NCBI GenBank assembly: GCA_019321725.1
Contig: CM033114.1
Coordinates: forward strand, 19,795,797 to 19,859,796
DNA length: 64,000 bases
Source: Paulownia fortunei
Lineage: Eukaryota > Streptophyta > Magnoliopsida > Lamiales > Paulowniaceae
Direction of reading: 5' to 3'
Below, piece by piece: positions 37,321 to 48,024 of this stretch (its first letter is position 1; the number at the start of each line of letters is the position of its first letter). The notes beneath the pieces were generated by a model. That model had not been told where the DNA came from. It worked only from the letters and a program-made list of their open reading frames with translations, and did not search any database. A program made the position numbers and the translations under genes.

Positions 37321-39022
37321 GAATTGACAACTTCACCCCTGCACTAAATATTTGCAACATCACCATGGTAAGCAGAAATGAAATGCTGAATAAGTGCACT
37401 ACCATGATAAGCAGAAGTTATGCCTAGTCCAGTCCTAATTAATCAACCAATAGTTCTATCATAAAGAGTTTCTTTTTCCCTTGGCATGAGAAACCTAAAA
37501 TGCAACTAACGTGCACCATGATCTCCACTGCCTGCCAAACCAGCGACCATGATGTGGTACATCCTTCTGGCCTACTTTATGGACATCAGATCCTTATGCT
37601 CAGAAAGTGAATGGCCAGATATCTGTTAACTTAGCCATCCTACTCTTCTCCTGCAAAGAATGCTTACATTGGTATGTATTCTGATTTCAGAGCTCTCTCA
37701 CCTGGTATCTAGGCGACGTTGGACATTTAGATGTCACTTAAGCTTCAATGGACATTTAGATGTTACTTAAAGCTTGTATTTATTTCAATATCTCTTACAT
37801 ACGCAATGTTTGTCTAATCTAAAAGTAGAATGCCTACATTACTACTGTTCAAGTCCCATTGGTAAGTCTCCCTATGGCCATGTGTGAGCAAAGCTCTTTT
37901 AATTCTACTAAGTCGTCCTGTTTTTTCAACTAGGAATCTTTACTTAATCCAGATTTAACCCAGTTGAATAGATGTATTTCTTGGTTTCATCAGGAAAATA
38001 CAGAGAGTATACATCTTTTTCCAAGGTAACTAGCTTTGTGAGGGCCAAAAGCAAGACCATATACCAGTCCACCACTACAATTGGGGGAAAATAGATAATA
38101 AATTGATTTTCTGACTTTCTCAAGCAGAAGTGATCTGGTTGTGATCAATTGAACAGCTTTGCTCCTAAAATCTTTTAGAAAATAACAAGTAATGATTAAA
38201 TAAAGAGGTTACCCATTTCATCAAAAGCTTTAATATCTACATAAAGTAGCCTGGTGTGTGTGTGTGTGTGTTTGGCCGGGGAATAATTACAGGAAAAAAA
38301 AGTTTAAAATATATAATGAAACCTTATCTTGGGACGTTTCAACAACCCATGTTAAATAGGAGAAAGAAACCTGGGACGAATGCAGTATTAATAATGTGAA
38401 ATAATTCACCTGACAATTTATGCAAGTTGCAGAGAAGTTGTTACCTCAATAGGCATTTGACTGTGGTATGTAAGTCCTCTCTGATCTCTATGTAGTCAAA
38501 TAGCTAGATACTCCATTTACAAAGCTGAAAATATATTTACGATTTAGAAAGTCAAGATCTTCTGGACTAAAGGGAAGCCTGTACAATGAAAACAAGTGAA
38601 TATTTACCATCCAAACAGTGTGGAATTTTGATTGCCTGCACAAGAATGCAGTCTTCTACAGCACAAAACTAATACAAATTGGCTCACACTCTCTCACTCC
38701 TTAAGAAGAAATATTTACAAAGAACTGCAGAGTTAAATTTGAACATGCAGGACCAAGCACTAAGTTACAAAAAATCCAAGCTGAGGCTCAAGGATCAATG
38801 AAATTAAACACTGCACAAACAATAAAACATAAAAAAAACATATATAATTCACAAAAAAAAAAAAAATTCGACATTAAGAACTGTCACTCATGCTACAAAA
38901 TCTTTTTTTATTTTTCTCACTCTTCTTGGAAGGATCAGGGCTGGATGTGTATAAGATTTAATCAACATGATGAAAACTAACAATTCAAATGAAAATTGAA
39001 AACTACATTGCTAATTATGTCC
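37321..39022. other. Region downstream of the LeuRS gene
   Basis: No convincing coding frame. The part next to 39023 should be the LeuRS 3' UTR. A short acceptor-led frame on the minus strand near 37665 (GCAG then EKSRMAKLTDIW) resembles the start of the one at 36680; significance unknown. A (TG)n tract is at about 38254-38270. Confidence 0.35.
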
Positions 39023-42000
39023 TCAATTCAGAAAGATTGCAGTAGGGTTTCCTGGGGATGGTGGGTTAGCATTCAAAAGAGAGGCATGATCCCCAGCTCT
39101 AGCAACAGCATCACCATCTGTTGCAGACAAAACTTCCAATCGTTCGAGGCCTAACTGCCGTTGAATCAGTTCAGAATTCTCCACAAGAACCTCAATTTCA
39201 CCAAAAGGTAGCTTCAGGTCCAATGCTTGAACGCCAACAGCTTTAACTTCATCCTTCTTGAACCTTAAAAAGGGCATACAAAGCTTCTGTATCTGTTTAA
39301 AATTGCCGGCCTGACCGATTTCACTCTTTTGCAGTTCAGAGAGGATCTCTTGGTCAGGTGCAAAAGTGCAGGTTGCGATGTCGAACTTCTTCTGGAGTAT
39401 GTTCAGACACTCCTTTTTCCATCCATCATACTGTTCATTTACAAATATCAAGCCAATTGTCGGTTTATTTTGAACATTTGATGTGCTTGTTTTGCCTTTC
39501 TTTGAACCAGAAATCTGCTTCTGCAAAAGTTTCCTCATTGAGACAATTGAATCTTGCAAATATTTATTTGCCTTTTTTAATGTGAGATCTGGTGAGTCAG
39601 CTTCTGGCCACCCAGCTTTAACAGCATAACCATCCTTCTTCAATAGCTCCTTCCAGATGTATTCAGCATAATGCGGGCAAATTGGGGCAATAAGACGTGT
39701 TTGAACATCCATAAATCGCCATAATAAATCACGGTTCATTCCAGCGGAGCCGCATGAGAGCCTATACTCATCCCTTGCTGCCTGAAGATCATAGAAACCA
39801 CTTTTCAGAGATTCCCGAAACATGTACTCACTATAGTTCTTCTCTGTCATTTTTACTGCTATGTTCATTTCATTAGCAAATACAAGATCTGCATAAGTGG
39901 CAGGTGTCCCACTTCGCAAAGATGACTCAGAAGCAAGAACCTCTTCCATCCACGAGATCTCTTTTGTAAGACGTAATATTGCAGCATTTGCCGTCTCAAA
40001 CACAAAATTGGCGTCATCCATCCCGTCACCCGCATCTGCAAGTGAGAATCTTGTGGCATCAGCTGAAAACTCTTCAATAGCTTGGCGAAGAGTCCTAAAA
40101 TTCCCTGTTGATTTCGACATTTTCTCAGAATTCAGCATGATGTGCCCATTGCATCTGAATCCTCGAGGCCAATGGTGCTTGGGCATGATAGCTGTATGAT
40201 TATATATACAAAACGTTAGATGATTCTGAATTAGATCCTTGCCAGATACTCTGAGATCAAACGGATACCAATACTCAAACTCTTGCTTCATCTTATTAAG
40301 ATGAGAGGAAGATATTTCTGAGGATTTAGGAAATGGACCTCCAACAAATAAGAAATCCCAAACCTCATCTGTAAGCTGCTCTGGTTTTACTGAAGACTTA
40401 TCGGCTCCATACATATCCCCTTTCTGCAACATATGAGCTACGGTGTAATATGCCATATAAAGTGTTGAATCGGACAAAGACTCAACCAAAAATTCCTCAT
40501 CCCAGGGAATATGAGTTCCAAGCCCAAAATTTCGAGAACATGCCCACTGATTCAACCAGCTCAAGGTGTGTTCAAAGCCATGTCGTGACTCCTCTGAATA
40601 GAGATTCATGCCAGCCAAACACTCATCTGCAGCCTTCTTCCATTCTTGTTCTCCATAACTTATGTACCACTGATCAGTCAATGCCACAACACACTCATCC
40701 CCAGATCTTGAGATGACTTTCTTTTCAGGCTCACTATAGACCACAGCTTGCTCCAGTTCTAGAAGCTTGCTCCTAATCATATTTTTAGCCTCCTGAACTT
40801 TCATTCCAGCAAATTCCCCTACAAGCATTGTTCCCTCATAGAACCCTCCCTTATATATTATTTTCTTGGCATCATCAAGCTTTTCCCTCTCATTCTGGCT
40901 TTTAATTTTTTTCTCAATGCAGATTCTCTCCGCAGACTTATCTCCAAAATCAGGGTGGTGAATGATTGGTATGATCTCGAATGGCAAAACCCACTCATCC
41001 TTCACATTATACTTGGCTCTGAATGCTGGCTTTGCTTTCAAGTCATGGAGGGCCATGTAATCATCCGGAGAATCACTAGGAACACTAGTAACAATTCCAG
41101 TACCCTTGTCAGTGAGAACTGATAACATGGGTAGAGTATATATTTTTTCATTATATGCTAAAGGAGATTTCAAAGGCAAACCGATAAGGTCGTGACCAGT
41201 CAACTCAACCAAACAAGTTGGCCTCTCAGGAACACGTGACAGCTTTTGATAAGCCAAATTCAGAGCTGCCCTCCTGGTTAAGATGAACACATCAGTGTCA
41301 TTAATTTCAAATGCCCCATACTTTCCATCCGGTAATACCCAACAATTTGTTTGCCCATACATTGTCTCTGGTCTCAATGTAGCGGCGGCAAGGTACACCT
41401 TCTTTCCCTCCAAAACACTCATCTTTGGTGGGAAAGGTGGGATAACCTCCATTTTTATGAGTGTGTACTCCTGTGGCAGAACCCCTTCCCCTGAAGCCCG
41501 ATCATGATCAGCACATGGTTGACCATCTAAAGGAGAAAATATAGCATACCTCAAGGCCTTAACAATCTTTCCCATCGCTTTCAACCTCCTCATCTGCCAC
41601 TGAACAAAAGAATCAAAATATGGATTCATATCAGTTGTGATAAATGTGCGCCTCCAGTCACATCCCAATCCAAAAGCCTTCAAATCCTCCACAGCCAGAG
41701 GGGGAAAAAGGTCAACCAATGATACGGGTCTGTGAACCTGGCAATCTCCTCATCAGACAAACCGTAACTCTGCATAATCTCCCATTGATACTTAACACCA
41801 CCGGATTTTGCAACAGCCTTTGATTTCTTACCCTTAAATTTGCCACCTGGTTGAGTCTGATTTTGATTCTCACCCTCCACTTTCCCCTCTGGCTCACCAC
41901 TTTCCTCCTCTTTTACAACTGGAAACACAGGCGGGTTTCCAAACATCTCAATCTCTCGGGTAAGCTTATCAGCTGAAGCCTTAATAGGCATCCCAGTACA

Positions 42001-42276
42001 GTGAAACGCAAAAGGCAATAGCACGTTTGCCCCCCTCAGTCTATGATAAGCAGCAGCAAATTCAAGTTTTGAGAGAGAAAATGCATGGCCCAAGTGGAGA
42101 TAACCATTCATATAAGGGAATGGAAAGTTACCAAAAAACTTCTCACCCGGTTTGGGTGGTGAATCCTTTGGATCAGCCCGGAAGACATCACCCTCTAACC
42201 ACCACTTATGGACCTGTGACTCAATTTCCAGAAGACGGTCTCTTCGAGCAAAGCTTTTCCCAGTTTCTTCTGCCAT
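39023..42276 (-). CDS. Leucyl-tRNA synthetase, cytosolic (frameshift at about 41700-41709)
   Basis: Class Ia enzyme that charges tRNA-Leu with leucine in the cytosol. The ATG at 42274-42276 opens MAEETGKSFARRDRLLEIES. Visible motifs: HIGH-type FPFPYMNGYLHLGHAFS (HLGH at 61-64); the editing (CP1) domain with TLRPETMYGQTN and GTGIVTSVPSDSPDDY; KMSKS in MLNSEKMSKSTGNF near residue 720; anticodon-binding region and eukaryotic C-terminal extension ending PPSPGNPTAIFLN. The frame breaks after DPYHWLTFFP: the next conserved residues (PLAVEDLKAFGLGCDW) are in the other frame. The break falls in a G5A5 run (41700-41709); one more base would restore the motif. Coding length 3254 nt is one short of a multiple of three; the intended protein is 1084 aa, normal for plant cytosolic LeuRS. 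Everything else is intact, so a sequence error or very recent lesion is likelier than an old pseudogene. Confidence 0.94.
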
Positions 42277-43060
42277 TTCCTTAGCAGCTAGCCCACAAAA
42301 ACTACAAATGAAAAGAGGGAGAAGTTTATACAAAATACATGCACAATTTGACACAATATATAGAAATATACATACAAAGCACATTGCACGTCTTTACAGA
42401 AAGATTAATTGCAAACTTAGGTGATCCCAATAAAATATAAACAGAATATTAGATGTTTTCAAATCCATAAACCCTCTGGAAAGATCAAATCAAAAGGCAC
42501 GCATTTTTCCATGAACACAAATACAGGATCATATCAGAAGGTAAATATTTTTTTGTCAAACTGGTATCTCAACTAATTGCCAACTAGAAGATAATACACA
42601 CACACACACACACACAATAATAATAACAAAAAAGAACCCATACAAAATCATTACATTATTTTTCTTACTAATTCATCTGATAGAACTTCGGACTAAAAAA
42701 AGATGGAGTCTTTTCTGGAAGAAGCTAAACAGATCCACAAAAAAATGGTAAATTTAATAATTCCACACACCTTGTATGCTCAGAAGCATAGTACAACATG
42801 AATTCAAACAGAAAAGACAAGCATGAGAAAAAATAATTTCATGGGAAACAGAAAAACAAACCTTGATTTGCTAGTGCTAAAGTCTATAATTGGGAAAAGA
42901 ACATAACAAGGAATTCTTGGCTGATGAATAATGCCAATACGTCTCAGCAGAGTACGAGGCGACGCCACAGCTAAACACTAGCAACAAAGATAAGAACCTC
43001 CGAAATTGAACTAGGGCTTTTTTCGGTGTCAGCAACGCAAAAAATTACTGTTTGTTTTTA
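42277..43060 (-). promoter_or_regulatory. LeuRS 5' leader with probable leader intron
   Basis: On the minus strand a likely non-coding first exon ends at AAATCAAG/GTTTGTTTTTC (about 42863). An acceptor GTGGGCTAG near 42289-42292 precedes CTGCTAAGGAAATGGC, which holds the start codon. The leader exon contains a short upstream frame (ATGTTCTTTTCCCAATTATAG). A (CA)n tract at 42597-42616 lies in this intron. Confidence 0.5.
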
Positions 43061-44591
43061 ACTGTTCCAGGCCGGGTCGGGTTTGGGAGAGAGATAAAAG
43101 TCAACGACAGTACTCTGCGTGACGGAGGGCCGATCCAATTAGTTATGGGTCAGTTTGGTTTTCATGGCTGATTTTCATGAAGAACTAACCCTAATTTTAG
43201 CCCCTTCCTTCATAATTTTACATGAATAACTAACCTTAAATTTTAGCCCCTTAATATTCGTATTATATTTGTATAATAATATATATAGATATGAATACTT
43301 ATAAGATTTTTTTTATTTTTCAGATATTATGAATTTATTAAATAATGTTCGTATTTAGAGTTGAATCTTAAATACACATATTATACTTAGTATAATATGC
43401 CTAATATGCGGTCGATAAATACTCTTTTTTAACAAATAATTAATTAAATCTAAAAATTATTTATATAAGTATTAATAGATTTTCATATAAATAAAAAATA
43501 AAATTATTTAATAATTATGAATATATTTATTATTGTTAAATAATTAGCTTTAAGTTGTGTCATAATTATAACATAAATAATATAGAAATATATATAAATT
43601 AATTGTGAATAATTTAAAAATAAGTAAAAGTACAATTCATATAAAATAATATTAAAATAAATTGTATTTTTCTCCTAAAATTCTATAATATTCATATTTT
43701 ACTCATAGATCTATGAATTTATATAAATACATTTTCATATTTTTTGACCTATTTTTTTAATATAACTTTTAACAAAAAATCATAATATATTTATATATAT
43801 AATACGAAATCTTTCTCATCCCGTATTAAAATAACTAGGCTTTAGAATAACAAGTGGAGATATGTATTTGATTGTTTCCATATAATAATTGCTAGGAATA
43901 ATCACATAAGATTTAAGCAAAGTTTTGCTTGTTTTAAAATGAAAATTGTTTTTTATATTCTAACAAAATTACTTGCTTTGATGAAACAAATCGCCTTAAA
44001 ATGGACCAAAATAATTACAAGTTTCTAATTTTGTGACTAATTATGATTTTCAATTATATAACCTCTGGATATTCAATTTTAAGGAATGTCATACCTATTC
44101 ATGTAAAATTTGGGTGAATAACACTTTGCAACTTCAAATTATGCCTTATATGATATTTTATTCCACTCAATTCTTTAAATAAATATTTTGCCCTTCGAAT
44201 TATACCTTGTGTAACACTTTATCTCCTTAATTTTTATAAGACACACTTTGCCAACTCGAAATATATCTCGGGTAACGCTCTGCTCCTTTCAACTCTAAAA
44301 ATAGACATTTTGATTTCTTTCATAAGCAAATGACATACCACGATATAGGAGAGTTTGAAAATTTATTACCAAACTTCCCAAAATATTTAATTTGAGTCTT
44401 ACATATATTCCATTGCAACTTTAGTACCGTCATTAATTTTTTAATAGAATATGGTATGTGCTGTTGAATCCAAAGTTTTACAAAGAATTTTTGGCATGTG
44501 AGATGCATATGTTCCGATTTGGCTCTTAATTTAAAACAATGTTTGGTTTTAGTTTATTTTTATTTTGAGTGTTTTGGAAAAATGAATCTAA
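43061..44591. other. Intergenic: LeuRS upstream region to the CACTA element
   Basis: No gene. An imperfect direct repeat (CATGAA..AACTAACC(C/T)TAAATTTTAGCCCCTT) is at 43177-43212 and 43221-43251. At about 44108-44310 a degenerate array of roughly 64-bp units (AACACTTTGC..CTTCAAATTATGCCTT) resembles one arm of the foldback at 33828-34548. Confidence 0.5.
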
Positions 44592-44618
44592 ACGCACTAC
44601 AAGAAAAATGTATTTTAG

Positions 44619-45175
44619 CGACATCAAACTTCGTCGCTAACAATCACGTTTTCGTCGCTAATATATATTAGCGACGAAACATTTTCGTCGCTAAAATCGC
44701 CGCAATAAGACCATCGTAAAAAATTTTAGCGACGAAAATTCTGATTATATCGCAAAGTTTAGCGATAACTATTTTCATCGTAAATTCGACGCTAAATATT
44801 CACTTAACGACGAAATATGTAAGAACTTTCGTCGCTAAAATATATAAAAAAATTAAATATTTAAAATTTAGCGACAAAAAAATCAATTCGTCGCTAAATT
44901 AATAATATTTTTAAAATAATATAAAAAAAATTTAGCAACGAAAATTCAAATTTCGTAGCGAACGTTTTGATTTTAACGACGAAATTTGACATTTCGTCGC
45001 TAAATTTAGCAACGAATATAATAATTCATCGCTAAATTTATATGATTTTCAAAAAAAAAATTAGAGAAATTTAGCAGCGAATGTTAAGAATTCGTCGCTA
45101 AGTTAATGAAATATTTAAAAAATAAAAAAATTTCTTAGCGACGAATTGTGGAGAATCATCGCTAAAAATTGATTT
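44619..45175. repeat. CACTA left subterminal repeat array
   Basis: More than a dozen copies or variants of TTAGCGACGAAA and its complement, mostly arranged as inverted pairs separated by short AT-rich spacers, so the DNA can form a series of small hairpins. Confidence 0.88.
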
Positions 45176-45692
45176 TTTTAAAAATATTTTGTTCATTTCA
45201 AGTTTTTATCCTGTTTTAAATTATATATCCATAACCTGTTTATCACAACCATTCACAAATATTCAACAACTCCCACAACATATCCAACAATCATTCACAA
45301 GACATTTATCATTCCAATAATCTAAAAAAAGTCTAAAACACATTTTATTAAAAAAACTCATCCTATATTAAAGAAAGTATCATATATACAAATCATACAA
45401 ATGAATTATTAAACAAACCACTCTTAAAGTCAACATTAAAAGTAAAATATATTCATATACAAATTAGACATAGTCTAATACACTTAAATATGAATCAAAA
45501 TAAGAATTTTCATCTCTTGATCCAGTCATAACTGCAAAATAACAAATCAAAGATATAATTAGAAATAAATCAACACTATATATTAAACATAATTGTATAT
45601 ATCAAAACAACAGCAACAACTTATATGAATAACATTGACATAACAATTAATCCATTTAAAAAAAGTTATGAAACACTTACACAGATCTAAGT

Positions 45693-46492
45693 CTAAGGCG
45701 GTGGAGGCCGGGGCGAAGTTGAGGAGGATGGCTGTTGGTGGCTCAGCGACTGTATCACTTGCGATGCACCGGGAGACACCTTATCAAGATATTGCAGAAT
45801 CATGGCTTGTTGTGACTCCATGAGATGAAGTCTGTCTTTACAAACAAATAGCTCAGTACTTGTGTCTGCTAGCTCGGTCCTCGTATCTGTTAGCTCATCC
45901 TATGTCATATGAAGCTAATCTCTAAGCGTTGCATTGATCGGTCTAGATGATGTAGCATCAAAAGTAGTCGAACTGAGAGGTTTGAGCCCATTTCCAAGCC
46001 CACGCACGTACCCCGAATGTGTACTGAGGATCTGATCACACACTTTATCTGCAATCTGTACGTCATCTAAGGATGAACATCATCCCCGATATCAATGTGA
46101 GCTTGTAACTGTCGGTGCTCCTCTCGAAGTCGCACCATCTCATCCTAAAATTAATAAATGTCAACATATATATTTAGTTTCAAATAAATTGAAAATAAAC
46201 AAATAAATGAATTAATTACTTACATACGCGCTCTGAGTTCTATCTCCTACACAGCCCTTCGCAATGCTGTAGTGAGTTTCATTACATATAGTAATTCGAT
46301 CTTTTCTACTAGTTCCATCGGTTTAGAAATAACATATGTCATATGTTACTGAACGAATAAAGTAAATATTTAAATAAAACTTAAGATTTTATATACTTAC
46401 ACCATCATAACTGTACTGCAAAAAGGACTTGAACATCCGCGATGATTATAACGCAACTTTGTTCGATTTGCAGAGTTCGTCGCTGACCGTTT
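45693..46492 (-). pseudogene. Decayed Ptta/En-Spm family transposon gene
   Basis: Minus-strand fragments in the expected order: KRSATNSANRTKLRYNHRG (exon 46492-46401; the family has NRAKLPYNHxGGSKSF, here with a frame slip); then DEMVRLREEHRQLQAH after an acceptor at 46145-46146; then ADKVCDQILSTHSGYVRGLG in a different frame; then DELTDTRTELADTSTEL...SPGASQVIQSLSHQQPSSST ending PRPPPP and TAG at 45693-45695. In-frame stops (for example TAG at 45900-45902) and frame slips show it is not functional. Confidence 0.8.
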
Positions 46493-47067
46493 CTGCAAAA
46501 ATAAGTTAAAATAGTAAACATCATAAGATATTAATAAATATAAGATTTCATTAAATAAATTAGTTATAACTTATAATTAAATTTACCTTCAAATAGGATA
46601 CATAATTTGAATTGATCTATATATGTACTTTAACTTAAATGCAGTACTCAAAATAAGGTTGTAAAGCAAATATTGTAGTATATCAAATATAATGTGGTTA
46701 AGGGACAAGATATCAATTGCATCAAATCTCTAAATTAAGATTATCTAACTTAGAAAATAGATAAAAGATCATCCTCAAATATTAAGTTAAAATATGCTAT
46801 AAATATAAATCAAACTTGTTACTGACGTCATATTATCAAATTGAGTGAACTCATCAAATAAAAATTATGATAATTTCATTTGATAAATGACAAAATATGG
46901 AAGAAACTGGCATTCTATGCCAAATTAGACAACAGACAAATTTGCTGCAATTTTTCTACATCAACAATATATACAAATGGGGTACAAGAGAATAATTTTC
47001 TCTATCAATGGTGTCAACATTTTAATTAAATAAACCAATATACAAAACTTCTTTAAGCTTGAACAAT

Positions 47068-47331
47068 TCACCTGGTGATGGACGGCAGTGGCTGCGGCAA
47101 ACAATGGCAAAGGTGGAGCTGAAGGGCAGAGCAGGCTTGGACGGTGGCTGGCGGAGGTTGAGCAGGCAAGCAGTGGTTGTTGGCGGCCGGAAGAGAAACA
47201 AAAACAATGAGAAATAGGGGGATGATTAGGGGTGGCTGACGGCGAAGCGACGGTAGCTGACAACAGAGAGTCGACGGAGGCGTGCACTGGGAGACAAAAA
47301 GAGAGAAAAGATAGAGAGATGAGAGTTTCAA
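47068..47331 (-). other. GC-richer segment inside the CACTA element, possible 5' part of its gene
   Basis: An 87-codon open frame with a hydrophobic, Pro/Ser/Cys-rich translation and no recognised domain. Its position upstream of the transposase fragments suggests a leader or first exon; equally it could be chance. Confidence 0.25.
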
Positions 47332-47370
47332 TCGAGGAAGAAATGAAGAAAAGAGGAAAATAAAACCCGT

Positions 47371-48000
47371 TAAGTTAGCGATGAATCAAAGCCCCATAGT
47401 TGCTAACATACATTTTAGCGACGAATACCTCAAATGTCGTCGCTAATATATTTATTAAAAATAAAAATTAAATGAACCTTAGCGACGACATGTAGCCACC
47501 TCGTTGCTAACATACATGTTAGCGACGAATGAATCTCAAGTCGTCGCCAACATATTTATTAAAATTAAAAATTAAATAACAATTAGCGACGATATGAAAA
47601 GGATCACCGCTAAAGTTGATACTTACCGACGACGGCTTCTCAACGTCGTCGCTAAGACAAGAAAAATTCAAAAAAATAAATTATTTTTTTTACATTAGCG
47701 ACGAAATATTCTATAGTTGTTGCTAAAAGAGGAAAACAAATATAAATTTATTTGTTTTTTTACGTTAGCGACGATCCTTCCACAAAATCACCGCTACAAT
47801 ACAACTTTAGCGACGACAACGAACATGATTCATCGTTAACATTTTTGAAAAATATAATAATATAAAATTAAAATTAGCGATGATTGAGGTCTAGTCGTCG
47901 CTAATTTTTTATCATACTTAGCGATGAATTTTGATTGATTCGTCACTAATATGTATTTTAACAACGAACGTGCATTGTCGTATCTAAAAGTTTGTTGCTA
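47371..48000. repeat. CACTA right subterminal repeat array
   Basis: Repeated TTAGCGACGA / TCGTCGCTAA motifs, somewhat more diverged than on the left, ending just before the right terminal inverted repeat. Confidence 0.88.
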
Positions 48001-48024
48001 TTTTCTCTTTTTCCTTTAGTGACG

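Larger units (their letters stand above)
44595..48021. mobile_element. CACTA (En/Spm) DNA transposon, 3.43 kb, non-autonomous derivative
   Basis: Left end CACTACAAGAAAAA; right end TTTTTCCTTTAGTG, whose complement matches the left end at 12 of 14 positions. Both ends are flanked by ACG (44592-44594 and 48022-48024), the 3-bp target-site duplication expected of CACTA elements. Inside each end is a 550-640-bp array of TTAGCGACGAA / TTCGTCGCTAA motifs, the subterminal repeats bound by the element's own transposition protein. The middle holds a decayed Ptta/En-Spm-type accessory gene on the minus strand. There is no room for, and no sign of, the large catalytic TNP2/TNPD domain, so the element would need a partner to move. 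Confidence 0.9.

Noticed and set aside
41680..41719. LeuRS as two separate overlapping genes
   Set aside because: The two frames encode adjacent parts of one conserved domain and break inside a homopolymer run; a single frameshifted gene explains both.
44619..45175. CRISPR-like array
   Set aside because: The regular repeats are inverted pairs at CACTA ends in a plant genome; no spacers of constant length and no cas genes.
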